Positions 1 to 10,300 of a stretch of DNA of 43,105 bases are shown here, piece after piece (positions within the stretch are counted from its first letter, which is position 1; each line of letters opens with the position of its first letter). The stretch is from NCBI RefSeq assembly GCF_000708285.2, contig NZ_JAUG01000035.1, positions 1 to 43,105 of the forward strand. The letters run 5' to 3'. The translations under genes and the position numbers were made by a program. This DNA is from Pedobacter borealis DSM 19626. Lineage in GTDB: Bacteria > Bacteroidota > Bacteroidia > Sphingobacteriales > Sphingobacteriaceae. Under the pieces are notes generated by a model. It made no database searches, had not been told where the DNA came from, and saw only the letters and a list, made by a program, of their open reading frames with translations.

Positions 1-419
1 TAGTCACTGGTTTTTATTCTCATTACATTAGAAAAGATCCTGAAACAAGTTACCATTGACAGACTTTCAATAAAAAGCATCGTCATCTCCTGGAGCGCAG
101 CGAAATGGAGAGATCTATCTTGTCAGATTTAGCTTCGCTGAGCACTTCGTGGTTCTCGACTGCGTTGCACTCCGCTCGAAATGATGAAATCTTGGAGGAG
201 CTATCTCTTTGAATTTCTATATTATTTATATTGATTTTTAGACAATAAATTATCTCTCAGGATGACTAAGCGAGGGATAAGCTTTGTTATTGCGTATCCG
301 TGCCAAACTTGTTCATTGGTTTATAACCATTGATCTATAAGTTACAAGAAAGATCCTGAAACAAGTTCAGGAGGACGAAACGAAGAGGGTAATCGACGTA
401 AAACATCAACTCCTAAACA
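1..419. other. Repeat-rich intergenic region at the window edge
   Basis: No gene was found here. The stretch is a mosaic of intergenic repeat pieces. A 19-bp direct repeat beginning AAAGATCCTGAAAC occurs at 33-51 and again at 349-367. A longer repeat of the 'GTCAT...ATGAC' kind lies at 82-186. The piece AAATTATCTCTCAGGATGAC at about 248-267 is the reverse complement, with one mismatch, of the left edge of the repeat at 4379. It lies downstream of the minus-strand HD gene, so it forms that gene's 3' flank. Confidence 0.6.
82..186. repeat. Intergenic repeat, type A (copy 1)
   Basis: It opens with GTCATCTCCTGGAGCGCAGC and closes with CACTCCGCTCGAAATGATG. The two ends are loosely inverted copies of each other, so the transcript could fold. 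The same vocabulary (CATTTCG, GCACTCC, CGAAATGA) recurs at 3614-3812, 4379-4577 and 11097-11173. This copy is more diverged than those at 3.6 and 4.4 kb. Confidence 0.6.
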
Positions 420-1274
420 CTAAACCATCAAAGCATTCAAAGTTCTTTTTTTTATCTTTGGTACCGCTCCATGGCGCATAAATTCAGCGAAACCTTTTAA
501 CTGTTTGATTGATTTAATGGCTTCATATCCTTCATAAGAAGTTCTGATTTTGTTTAGCAACATGGTATCTGTTTTAAACATATCACTTTCAACCAAGCCC
601 CCCTTATTCAGAAATTTCTTAATTAATTCGGCCATTTTGCCGTTGGCGTAAAGGTGAAGCGGCAGTTTAAACACTTCATTATTCAGTTTTTCAAAAGCTT
701 CATTAATCCAAGCCACCTCAGTTTCTGCATTCACCGCTATTTTCCCATCCTTCAACACAATGGAAGTCAAAAATTCGCGGGCACGCTGACGGGAAATTAC
801 CCCACCATGAATACCGTCACGCAAAGTGTAGTCCAAACGATCTGCACAGAGCGCTGGCAATGGCTGTTCTAAAATATCAAACGTACCATACAGAATCTGG
901 TTAACATTGTATCCATAATTTAACAGCACATCAGGCACTTCCGATCTGCATAAAACTTCGGCGAAAACCTTTTCATGATAGTCTTCGTCTGTATTGTCGA
1001 AAACATAATCGCCCACATGAGAAAAAGCGGTATGCGAAATATCGTGTAGCAACCCCGCAATTTGTTCCAGTTCCGAACCACCAAGCATCCTGATCAACAT
1101 GGTAACTCCTATGGCATGCTCCAGCCGCGAATGGCAGATATCCGGATTAACCAAAAATATAGCACCGCTTTGATGAATTCCACCTAACCTTTTTAAAGCA
1201 TCAGTATTTAACAGATCAGAAAATACCATCGGCAGTTCCATTTTGCCGTATAAAAAATCATTCACCTCGATCAT
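420..1274 (-). CDS. HD-domain phosphohydrolase (dGTPase/SAMHD1-like group)
   Basis: This 284-residue protein is probably a cytosolic metal-dependent phosphohydrolase. The full HD metal site is visible: His53 in the segment SRLEHAIG, His77-Asp78 in LLHDISHTAFSH, and Asp145 in CADRLDYTLRDG. The phrases 'HSRLEHAIGV' and 'ADRLDY' are typical of the dGTPase/SAMHD1-like HD branch, whose members act on nucleotides. The substrate here cannot be read from sequence. It stands alone, with repeats behind it and a divergent TetR-like gene 225 bp upstream. Length and start (MIEVNDFLYG) look normal for short stand-alone HD hydrolases of this group. Confidence 0.85.
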   Translation of the reverse strand: MIEVNDFLYGKMELPMVFSDLLNTDALKRLGGIHQSGAIFLVNPDICHSRLEHAIGVTMLIRMLGGSELEQIAGLLHDISHTAFSHVGDYVFDNTDEDYHEKVFAEVLCRSEVPDVLLNYGYNVNQILYGTFDILEQPLPALCADRLDYTLRDGIHGGVISRQRAREFLTSIVLKDGKIAVNAETEVAWINEAFEKLNNEVFKLPLHLYANGKMAELIKKFLNKGGLVESDMFKTDTMLLNKIRTSYEGYEAIKSIKQLKGFAEFMRHGAVPKIKKRTLNALMV

Positions 1275-1499
1275 ATTGCTGTGCTTTAATTAAAAGAAAT
1301 ATCGACAACAAAAATACTAAATATTTTAGCTTTATCGTAAAAAATTATCAACATTAAAACTTCTTAAAACTAAAATAAATAGTTAAAAAACCAAATTCAA
1401 ATATTTTGAAAGCTATTATTACAATTTCATGATCAACAAAAAACCAACTGCAAAAACAAGCTCAATAAATTAAACGTTATACTTGTAAAAAACAGGTAT

Positions 1500-2153
1500 A
1501 TGGCAACTGCTCAGCAAATTAGAAATGCATATTTAGATTATGTTTTAACAAACAATGAAAAACCAAAATCGGTTTACGTTTTTGTGAAAAAGCTTAAAAT
1601 CACCGAGGCTGATTTTTATCAGTTTTTCTCTTCTTTTGAAAGCATTGAAAAAACAATCTGGTTTGAACTTACTTTCGAAACCATTAACAAAATCAAAGAG
1701 CAGGAAGTTTGGCCCCAATATACAGCCAGAGAAAAAATGCTTTCTTTCTTTTACAGTTATCTTGAAAATCTGAAGAATGAACGCAGTTTTGTAATTTACA
1801 GCTTAAAGAATCACCATGGTAAATTTTCTACCCCTGATGTATTGGCTGGCGTAAAACCTATTTTTGAAAACTTTGCACAAGAAATTATTGAAGAAGGTTT
1901 AGATAGTGGTGAACTTGCCGAGCGCCGTTTTCTAAGTAAAAGGTACAAAGATGCCTTATGGATCCAGTTTGCATTTATTGTTAATTTTTGGATCAACGAT
2001 GATAGTGAAGGTTTCGAAAAAAGCGATGAGGCAATCGAAAAAGGCATTAATGTAACTTTCGATCTTTTTCAGCATTCGCCAATTGATAATTTATTGGAAT
2101 ATGGGAAGTTTTTATCCAGGAACGGGAAGTTTGCAGATAAGATGAGGTTTTAA
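1500..2153 (+). CDS. TetR-like transcriptional regulator
   Basis: This 217-residue protein has an N-terminal three-helix region (about residues 3-55) in the position of a TetR helix-turn-helix. The turn segment reads ITEADFYQFFSS where classical members have 'vskgtlYhhF'. The rest is helical, as in TetR ligand-binding domains. The HTH is therefore atypical but recognisable. The next gene, an AarF/UbiB-type kinase, starts only 7 bp downstream, so the two form an operon and the regulator may control its partner. No ligand can be inferred. An ATG at 1500 follows an AT-rich leader with no clear ribosome-binding site, which is usual for this phylum. Confidence 0.75.
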   Translation: MATAQQIRNAYLDYVLTNNEKPKSVYVFVKKLKITEADFYQFFSSFESIEKTIWFELTFETINKIKEQEVWPQYTAREKMLSFFYSYLENLKNERSFVIYSLKNHHGKFSTPDVLAGVKPIFENFAQEIIEEGLDSGELAERRFLSKRYKDALWIQFAFIVNFWINDDSEGFEKSDEAIEKGINVTFDLFQHSPIDNLLEYGKFLSRNGKFADKMRF

Positions 2154-2160
2154 ATACCAG

Positions 2161-3464
2161 ATGAAGACACAAAAAAGTATTCCAACTACAAAGGTAGAAC
2201 GTTCGGCAAAATTTGTTAAGACAGGTATTCAGATCGGGGGCAATTACATTAAACATTATTCGAAAAAACTGTTTAATCCTGAAATGGACCGAGAACAGCT
2301 TAACGAGGACAATGCAACCGACATATATAAATCGCTGAGCGAATTAAAGGGCAGTGCCTTAAAAATCGCACAGATGTTGAGTATGGATAAGAATATCCTG
2401 CCGAAATCTTACGTCGATAAATTTACCCAATCGCAATACAATGCTCCACCCCTTTCAGGTCCGTTAATTGTTAGAACTTTCACCAAAAATTTCGGGAAAA
2501 CACCTGAAAACATTTTTAATAGTTTTAACTTAAGCTCCAGCAATGCAGCTTCTATTGGACAGGTGCATCAAGCGATGCTTAATGGTAAAAAACTCGCCAT
2601 TAAAATTCAATACCCTGGTGTTGGAGACAGTATTTCTTCTGATCTGAAGCTGGTAAAACCTTTCGCTTTCCGTTTATTGGGCATGTCGGAAAGGGAATTG
2701 AATATCTATATTAAAGAAGTTGAAGAACGTTTGCTCGAAGAAACAGATTACGAACTGGAAGTTAAACGTTCTATCGAATTTTCAGAAGCCTGTAAAAACC
2801 TCGATCATGTTGTATTTCCAAAGTACTATCCAGAATTATCCGGAAAGCGGATCATTACTATGGACTGGATTGATGGTTTGCATTTAAAAGAATTTTTACA
2901 AACGAATCCTTCTCAGGAATTACGTAATAAAATCGGACAGGCGCTGTGGGATTTCTATAATTTCCAACAGCATGGCTAAGGGCTGTGCATGCGGATCCAC
3001 ATCCTGGAAATTTTATGATTACGCCGGATGAAAACCTTGGAGTAATTGATTTTGGATGTATAAAAGAAATGCCTGATGATTTCTATTACCCGTTTTTCGC
3101 CTTAATTTCTACTGATGTAATTAATGATAAAAATAAAACGATAGATGCATTTAGAAAACTGGATATGATCCATGCCGACGATTCTCCTGAGCAGATTGAG
3201 TTTTACCATAAATCGTATAGGGAGATGATCAGTCTGTTTGCCAAACCCTATACCAGTAAATCTTTCGATTTTAGTAAACCTGATTTTTTTGAGCAACTAT
3301 ATATCTATGGCGAAAAAATTTCTAAAATGCCAGAATTTAAACAGGCTCGCGGCGTAAAACATTTTATTTATGTTAACCGGACTAATTTTGGGCTGTATAC
3401 GATATTACATGAATTAAAAGCAACGGTTAAAACAGATACATTTAAGCCTAATATCAATGTGTAA
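2161..3464 (+). pseudogene. AarF/ABC1/UbiB family atypical kinase, frameshifted
   Basis: Two adjacent reading frames together make one AarF/UbiB-family protein of about 434 residues, a usual length. The first part (2161-2976, 272 codons, then TAA) holds the family's N-terminal motif as KGSALKIAQM (KxGQ-like, with Ala for Gly) and the alanine-rich loop AASIGQVHQA. The second part, in another frame, holds the catalytic loop HADPHPGN and the metal-binding DFG of VIDFGC. Reading base 2976 twice joins them as QQHG-LRAV-HADPHPGN, which matches the family. Thus one base appears lost near 2976. If real, the first product lacks the active site and the gene is dead; if a sequencing error, it is intact. 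Family members support quinone synthesis or act on lipids. It follows the TetR-like gene by 7 bp. Confidence 0.8.
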
Positions 3465-3833
3465 ACACATCATTTCTACAGCACAGAGAAATAATCTATA
3501 AGTTACTTGAATATTGGTTCCTCATTGCGTGATCAATACTGACCATTAAGAAATTAAGAACATTAAGATTTCATCTATAATGTTGCGGAGAAACGATCAA
3601 TCAATAAAGATCCGTCATTTCGAGGGGTAATTTATTGTATAAAAATCAATATGAATGACAGATGGATAAAGCATGTGAATGGTCTTGAAATATCGTCATT
3701 TCGACCGCAGTGTTCCAAAGGAACTCCTTTGGAGGAGAAATCTTTTAACCTTGATTCAATAACTTGTTACAAAGATCTATCCATTTCGTTGCACTCCAGT
3801 CGAAATGACGACTGTTCAATTGAATAAGAAATT
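3465..3833. other. Intergenic region between convergent genes, filled by a repeat
   Basis: No gene is seen. The right half is the type A repeat at 3614-3812. The left part is AT-rich and shows no clear hairpin terminator. The short start-to-stop frames on the plus strand here lie inside the repeat and are not credible genes. Confidence 0.6.
3614..3812. repeat. Intergenic repeat, type A (copy 2, paired with 4379-4577)
   Basis: The copy aligns without gaps to 4379-4577 at a constant offset of 765 bp. Over positions 3651-3812 I count four mismatches in 162 bp, and about twelve over the full 199 bp. It begins GTCATTTCGAGG and ends CGAAATGACGAC, so its ends are short inverted repeats. The two copies bracket the receiver-domain gene. 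Confidence 0.85.
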
Positions 3834-4190
3834 TTAAGTATTTTTCTTTACCACTTCAATCATGTGATCGATATCAAACGGTTTTTCGATATAATCATCA
3901 GCTTTGCATTCTTCTGCCTGTTGAGGTAAGTTATTTGATGTGGAAGTTAACACAGCTGATACATCTTCTGTTTCAGGATCAGATTTAAGTTCTTTAATCA
4001 CCTGTGATCCTCTCTTTTTTCCCTTAATGTGATCATCCACAATCACGACATCGGGTTCAATTTGGTCTATTTTATCTATAGGCTCGGTTGTCAATGATGC
4101 CGTAACATCAAATCCCTCCTCTTCCAATACATGGTCCATTATATCAAGGATATCTTTATTATCCTGAACAAGCACAACCTTTTTCTTCAT
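3834..4190 (-). CDS. Single-domain response regulator (CheY-like receiver)
   Basis: This 118-residue protein is a bare receiver domain with no output domain. The acidic pocket is reduced: the usual 'DD' reads VQDNKD, leaving Asp10. The phosphoacceptor is Asp52 in VVIVDDHIKG, the switch threonine is Thr82 or its neighbour Ser83 in LTSTS, and the conserved lysine is Lys103 in EKPFD. It would be phosphorylated by a histidine kinase encoded elsewhere and would signal through protein contacts. No kinase gene is adjacent. Near-identical repeats flank it on both sides, so it could have been moved or duplicated as a unit, though this is only an inference. Confidence 0.9.
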   Translation of the reverse strand: MKKKVVLVQDNKDILDIMDHVLEEEGFDVTASLTTEPIDKIDQIEPDVVIVDDHIKGKKRGSQVIKELKSDPETEDVSAVLTSTSNNLPQQAEECKADDYIEKPFDIDHMIEVVKKNT

Positions 4191-4378
4191 AATAAACAGA
4201 CTAAAATTCTCATTAAATATAAATAAAAAGACGATATCAATAAAATATCTTAAAATATTTTACAAATGCTTGGTAAAAGTTTCAAGTTTTCGTCTTGAAT
4301 TAATGCCTGTGATCAGAAAGCCTTATGTTTTTTAAATATAATACAAACTTCTAAGGAGGCTGTATCATACACATAGTT

Positions 4379-4577
4379 GTCATCCTGAGGGATAATTTAT
4401 TTCACAAAAATCACTATGAATGACAGATGGATAAAGCATGTGAATGGTCTTGAAATATCGCCATTTCGACCGCAGTGTTCCAAAGGAACTCCTTTGGAGG
4501 AGAAATCTTTTAACCTTGATTCAATAACTTGTTACAAAGATCTCTCCATTTCGTTGCACTACAGTCGAGATGACGAC
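4379..4577. repeat. Intergenic repeat, type A (copy 3, paired with 3614-3812)
   Basis: Near-identical partner of the copy at 3614-3812, same orientation, 765 bp away. The left edge here reads GTCATCCTGAGGGATAATTT, which also appears inverted at about 248-267. A 62-codon open frame beginning in this repeat is not a gene, since the other copy carries the same text in a non-coding setting. Confidence 0.85.
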
Positions 4578-4602
4578 CATCCTATTGGAGCCTGTCAATG
4601 GT

Positions 4603-4717
4603 AGCCTGTCGAAGGACTTGTTCAAATGCTCCACAAAGCGTTTCGACAAGCTCTCCGTAGGAGTCCTTTGGACAACGTGACAAGTTCGAATGGGAATCAA
4701 AACTTATGATACAACCT
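4603..4717. repeat. Intergenic repeat, type B (copy 1)
   Basis: It contains GCCTGTCGAAGGAC, then TTTCGACAAGCTCTCC, then GGAGTCCTTTGGAC, and ends with TTATGATACAACCT. The same order of blocks is found at 18216-18327 and 25184-25294, and inverted at 21580-21676. It follows a type A copy directly, about 30 bp before the end of the GAF-protein gene on the minus strand. Confidence 0.75.
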
Positions 4718-4747
4718 TTAACTTGTAGCGTCACTGACCTATAGTTA

Positions 4748-7174
4748 TTAGTGCTGCAGTACCTTCGCGATTTCCTTCTCGATGGACTTGATCTCTTTAG
4801 GTTTAAGTTTTTTAGCAGCATCTGTTTTACCTGCTACTTTACTTTCCAGATATTTTACGCCTACCCTTAAAGCTTTTAAGCCAGAAACACCTTGAAGTTC
4901 ATCTAGTTCAAGCTGCTCTAAATCGTCCTTTAAATACCCTTGAACCTGCATATATTTAATGTACTCCATATATTCTTTGGCTTCTTCAGGGTTGAAATAA
5001 ACCATTGCAATTTTATGGGGCTGCGTTAAACGTTCGGTTGTACCTTTAACCAATACTTTATCAATACGTTTTTTAACTACTTCGTAACGGATGTTGTAAG
5101 CACCTTCTACATCAAAACGGCGTTCATCGTTCCTAAAGCTAATATCAATTGCATTTGAATGGATAAAGATCAGCTGTGTGGTTTCTAATGCACGGGGCAT
5201 TTCACCAATTAAGCCTTTCGATAAACGTGCGATATCGACCATTGAAGTTAACTGCCAAAGACGGATATTTTTAAGATACAACAAATCAAATGGGCGATCT
5301 GGTGCAATTTCCTGTCCGATGTAAATATCGTATTCCACTCCATCAGTTCTGAATTTGGCAAAATAACAAGGATATGAAGCCTGTAAATTAGCCTGCGATT
5401 TTTCGAGGTACTGACTCACTTCGGTATTGATCAGCTGCATCGAAATTTCCAACTGCCTGCGATTTGCAAAAGCAGCACCGGTTTCTGGAACAATAACTTC
5501 GAAATAACGATCTACAAACTCAGCTGTTATCGGGTAGTTTCCTTTTATAATTGATAAGAAAGGGTAAACTTCGATTTCTAAAAACTCGTTCAGCTTATTT
5601 TCTTCGTTTGATGAAGCAAAATCGCCGATGCGTTTAATCCAATCTTTACAATTGAACAATAGTTTATCGGTAAGTTCTAAAGAAACATGTTTGCGGACAG
5701 CCTTTAAAGTATCAATTAAACTGTTTAACTGTACTTCCATATCATCTTTTAAAGCTTTATTCCGCTCTATGGTAGAATTACGGATATCAATTGCGCCAAA
5801 CAGTGGATACATATGTTTAAAGGTGATCGTTTCGATTTCCTTTAATTTATGGTAACTGTTATTCTGCTGAAGAAAATGCCAAACAGCTTCGTTAAACTTC
5901 CACTGCACCGATGGTTGTAAGGCGGTAAACTTATCCATCAACACTTCATCCATTTTAGCATCAAATTCTTCGATACTGTATTGGAAAAGCTGACCGATTA
6001 AAGGCATCGCTGGGCGTAACCTCGATAAAAGTTTATCGTCAACCAGTACTTCCTCGCTCGAATAAACTTCTAAAACACCAGCCAACTGCGTATTGTAGTA
6101 TACAGGCAGTACTGAATAAGAGCAAACACCGGCAGCTTTTAAAACCCTCAAAAAAGGATCTTTATCGATCTGATCGTCGTTAATTGAGCTTACAAAAATG
6201 GCCCTTGGGTTTTCTTTATACTTATCAACCAACGAATAGAAAACTTCTTCTTCCAGATTGGATGATTTTGCCGAATTAATCAGCATACTTTGTGAAAACT
6301 CCTGATTATCGAAAACCAACTTATTGTTAACGGTTAAAAAAGGCATTAAACCAAATTCGAGTTTTCCGTTTCCACTAAGGGTTTTTAAGGCATGGATTAC
6401 ATGTGTATAGGCTTCGGTTTGATAATTGTGATTAACAAGCGCATCGCGGATACCATCTATAGCATGTTGCAAGGTCACATCTGTTATTGAGATGATGCTG
6501 AATCCTTCAAAGTGAAAATCTTGTAAAGGCAGGTGCTTTACCAGATATTCCAGTTCGGTTTCGTCCTGAAAATGCTTGCCCAGTTCTTCAAAATTAAGTT
6601 CAGGTAAATTGCCCTTATGCATAATATCTACAAACTTCGTATCGGTTTGGATATTGTAGTATTGTGTCAGTTTTGTTTCCTGATTAATATGAGCATAAAT
6701 GATCTCATTTTTCAGCACCGAAGTAAAGTTATAAAAACGGCCTAAAATAACATTGTAAATAAACTTAAGTTGTTTTTTCTCAATAGGCTCGTTGTCTTTC
6801 GTTACCTTATTTTTAGGATCATGATCCTTAAAAAATTTATAGAATGCATTGGTGCTAAAGAAAATCTGATCTGGAATTGGGGTACTTAGAGCCCAAAACA
6901 AATCATCTTCATTATCCATTAAAGGAGTTAGAATGGTAAAAATTAATTCTAAGGTATCTTTATATTGAGATAAATCTTCAGCACTGATGTTGCCAAGCAG
7001 CACATCGTCTTTTTCAATTTTTTGAAGTAAAAACCTGTAAAATTCAGATTTTACCGATTTTTCTGTTTTCAATCTGCCTTTTAAATATTCCACAAGTGGG
7101 CGGAAAGACAGGGATGATTCTACCTGGCAATGTATACATTCGTTTTTATGTATCTGTATTACATTGGTATTCAT
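4748..7174 (-). CDS. Large GAF-domain protein of unknown function
   Basis: This 808-residue protein has no signal peptide or membrane segment and should be cytosolic. Residues about 255-400 look like a GAF sensory domain; the core segment is SYSVLPVYYNTQLAGVLEVYS, with a preceding helix and strand pattern. The N-terminus carries a CxxC pair (Cys13, Cys16). The remaining 400 residues at the C-terminal end are mostly helical with one strand-rich part near 610-700, and I recognise no catalytic or DNA-binding motif. GAF domains bind small ligands or mediate dimerisation, so a sensory or scaffold role is possible but unproven. It is 141 bp downstream of the phosphoesterase/Omp85 fusion gene, on the same strand. 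Confidence 0.75.
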   Translation of the reverse strand: MNTNVIQIHKNECIHCQVESSLSFRPLVEYLKGRLKTEKSVKSEFYRFLLQKIEKDDVLLGNISAEDLSQYKDTLELIFTILTPLMDNEDDLFWALSTPIPDQIFFSTNAFYKFFKDHDPKNKVTKDNEPIEKKQLKFIYNVILGRFYNFTSVLKNEIIYAHINQETKLTQYYNIQTDTKFVDIMHKGNLPELNFEELGKHFQDETELEYLVKHLPLQDFHFEGFSIISITDVTLQHAIDGIRDALVNHNYQTEAYTHVIHALKTLSGNGKLEFGLMPFLTVNNKLVFDNQEFSQSMLINSAKSSNLEEEVFYSLVDKYKENPRAIFVSSINDDQIDKDPFLRVLKAAGVCSYSVLPVYYNTQLAGVLEVYSSEEVLVDDKLLSRLRPAMPLIGQLFQYSIEEFDAKMDEVLMDKFTALQPSVQWKFNEAVWHFLQQNNSYHKLKEIETITFKHMYPLFGAIDIRNSTIERNKALKDDMEVQLNSLIDTLKAVRKHVSLELTDKLLFNCKDWIKRIGDFASSNEENKLNEFLEIEVYPFLSIIKGNYPITAEFVDRYFEVIVPETGAAFANRRQLEISMQLINTEVSQYLEKSQANLQASYPCYFAKFRTDGVEYDIYIGQEIAPDRPFDLLYLKNIRLWQLTSMVDIARLSKGLIGEMPRALETTQLIFIHSNAIDISFRNDERRFDVEGAYNIRYEVVKKRIDKVLVKGTTERLTQPHKIAMVYFNPEEAKEYMEYIKYMQVQGYLKDDLEQLELDELQGVSGLKALRVGVKYLESKVAGKTDAAKKLKPKEIKSIEKEIAKVLQH

Positions 7175-7315
7175 TGTATAAGTTTTGCTATAGTGTAAAT
7201 TTTATAGTTATCTATTTAATTACTAATCGATTGCAAAGATACATACTCGTTAAAGCAATGTTCGTCTGCTGAACGTAATACTTGGATATTACATCTATTA
7301 ATATGTTACACAAAT

Positions 7316-10300
7316 TTAGTACCTAAAATTAAGCGATACGTATGGATACCAGCCATCTGACGAGTGTCCCATCACAAATCGCACAACTGTAAGTGATGCC
7401 GGAGCGAAATAAACGCCCCCTCCTATACCGTGGTGCCATAATGTAGAAGTTTCGTCACGTTTCCACACCCTGCCTACATCATAAAAACCCAATAAGCCAA
7501 CTTGTCCGGGTAAAACATAACTAACCAGATCGCCAAGTTTGGCCCTAAGCTCTAAGTTGTTATAAAAAGTATGTTCACCGGCAAACCTAAACTGGCGGTA
7601 ACCTAAGAGATTTCCTTGTCCGCCCAGATATAAGGCCTGATAAAAAGCTGGTTTACCAATGGTTACCCCTCCACCAAAACGATCTGCCAAAATGAAGTTT
7701 TTTCTGCCATCGAGGTTTTTGTACAAAGCTATACTGGCCGTAAACTGTCCGTAAGAATTTGAGTATTTGTTAACGCCTTTGTAGCCCAAAAGTTTAAAAT
7801 CAACATAACTGCCCAGGGTTGGTAACAGATCATTATCGCGGGTATTGTTGGTGAAATTTACAAATGCACCTGCAAACATCTTTTCGTTTCGAACGGTAAG
7901 CGAATCGGACGAATGCAATTGTGATGGATTTTCGATAAAACGCCCTTGGTTATCTTCCTGATTATATTTATAGTATTGCCACGACGGTCCAACGCTAAAA
8001 GTAGATTTAGGGCGGCGCCACCTAATTGAAGCATCAACCTGGTAAAGGTTGAAACGTGCGCGGTAATACCTGATGTTATCATCATCATCGCCATGCTCCT
8101 CAAAACTTGTTTCATTTCCTAAACCAAAGAAATTTTGTGTGTTATTTGGGGCGTAAGCATCGGCTTTTAACACAAAATCAGCCTTACCTAAAGCTTTTAA
8201 CCATTCACCTTTATAATTAAACCTAAAAGCCTTGGTCGAAAACGAATGCAAAAAGGAAATGGTCTGCGAATTGCCATAAGGCTGTTTCCTGAAACCAGGA
8301 TTAGTTTGTTTGTAGATCAATCCCAATAAAACACCATCATCTTGATTGTAACCGGCGTTTAACAACCACGAATTACGGCGGTACATGTCTTTTGGGATGT
8401 AGCTGAAGTTAGAAGTATCGTTAGAGATTATTTTTCTGATTTTACTGGCATCCTCTCCGTGATAAGTTGCCTTATCCGTTCTTCCGTATAACTTTACAGA
8501 TCCGTTGCTGTTTGCAAAATCGTAAACTTTAGTACCCTTGCCACCGATAATCCGCAATTTAATATTAGAATTTTTATTGTTCAGAATCAAGCTGTCGTTA
8601 CCATTGTGCATGTACACCCTGATTTCTTTGGTTACTTTGGGATCGAATTTCCGATCGAAGAGTTCGTCTTTGATATTACCCTCTTTAGAAATTTTATTGA
8701 TTTTTACGCGTAACCCATCGTTTTCAGCATCGGTAATCTGAATCAGTTCATTTTTATTGGTTACCTCGATATCTACAATGCGGTTAAAGAAATGATAATA
8801 CTGGTTCATTAACTTTGGCAAAGTGGCTATCCGGTTACGCATCTGTGCCAAAAAGGCATCGTGATGTAATGAGTAACTTGGTTCAGGGAGTTTTTTTAGC
8901 ACTTTCTCAAAAACGGCATCGTTATAATTTGCGCAGAAATCTTTCACAATTTTATCGAATTCCTCCTCGTCAATATTGGCGGTCCAACGGCTGCTGATTT
9001 CTCTTCCTTCCCATAAAAACCAATTGATATCTTTTATACCACGTTCATAACCTTGCATCATGGGTAATAATGACGAAGATTGTGTGTATCGCTGTAAAAG
9101 GCCGTCAGATCTGAAAAATACCTGATCGCGATCTCTTGGTACCGGCGAATAAAGCGAACCATCTTTAGTTTTGGTTTCTTTCCAGCGCCACTGGTCTTCA
9201 TGCCTGTCCCAATCGCCCAATAACACATCAAATGCCCTTGCTTTTACCCAGGCTGGTCCATCTAATCTATTATCGTTATCGTCCGTTAGTTTTTTATCCA
9301 TTTTAGGAGAACTGTCTGATTCTCCAGTGGGTTCTCTTTCTTCGAACAAACACAAAGTATTGGCGAATGCCGATTCAAATTCGCCTAAATTGTTATCAGG
9401 AGAAACCCAGCCAATAATCGGGTTGCTATGCGGGATACCGCCAGCCTTGGCAAGTTCGGGAACTACCAGTGCCGAAAACGGATGCTGCGCCGACATATTA
9501 TCCTTTATAATATCTTTAGCAAAAGTTTCGCGTAGTGCGGCAGGCAATAACACTTCAGGATATTTCTCTACGCTACGCAATACATATTCTTTACCGTTTT
9601 TATCTTCTAATCGTAAAGAACGCGATTGATTGCCTCCACCGCGCTGAGTCGCTTTTAAACCACCCATCATTTGAGAAACCCGTAATACAGGAACCTTTGT
9701 TTTTGCAGCATATTCTTTACGGTAATTTTCGCCAAAAATAGCACGGTGAAAGCGGCCAACGCTATCATATTCCGGCTTAATACGTACGAAAATACTATCA
9801 GCGGTAATTGGTTTATCTCTATTTCTTACTTTTTGAGGGATGGTTTCGAACTTTTTAATGTAACTGTAAACTCTTTTAACGCTCGTATCTGAATAAATGT
9901 AATATTCGTAGCGCATATCGTTGTTTTTCAACTGATCGGCAACCACGTAGCCCTGTTGCATTTCATGAAACAAAGAAGTTTTACCCCCCTTATTTGGCGA
10001 CACCTTTGAACCCGAACCGCTGATCACCTGCAATTGTTTCCCTTTAATTAACTGTAAACCATGCTCATGCCCCGCCACATAGGTCACATTTGGGTAGTCG
10101 CCAAATACACCGGTTACTGATTTAATCATATCCTTATAAGCAGGGTGATTTAAATCTTCAGGGCTTAATAAAGTGGAACGCAACATCGGATAAATAGAAC
10201 CCAAAACAGGCAATGGGATATATAGATTTTTATCCAGCGATGTGAGTGGAAAAATGTGGTTCCTCAAATTGAAATAACCGCCATGTGGGCCGTAACTCTG

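Larger units (their letters stand above)
4191..4747. other. Long intergenic region carrying two repeats
   Basis: No gene is supported. The region holds the type A repeat at 4379-4577 and directly after it a type B repeat at 4603-4717. The remainder (4191-4378) is AT-rich leader for the minus-strand receiver gene. Any open frame crossing the repeats is an artefact of repeat sequence. Confidence 0.6.

Noticed and set aside
2161..3464. Programmed ribosomal frameshift in the AarF gene
   Set aside because: No slippery heptamer or clear stimulatory structure is visible at 2970-2980; a lost base or sequencing error is simpler.
4416..4604. 62-codon plus-strand frame
   Set aside because: It lies within an intergenic repeat whose near-identical copy at 3651 shows it is not coding.
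82..4717. Possible CRISPR array or tandem repeats
   Set aside because: Repeat copies are long, irregularly spaced and without uniform spacers, and no cas gene is present.
9171..9629. 152-codon plus-strand frame opposite the phosphoesterase/Omp85 gene
   Set aside because: Antisense shadow: serine/leucine-rich, no domain, and fully inside a well-supported gene.
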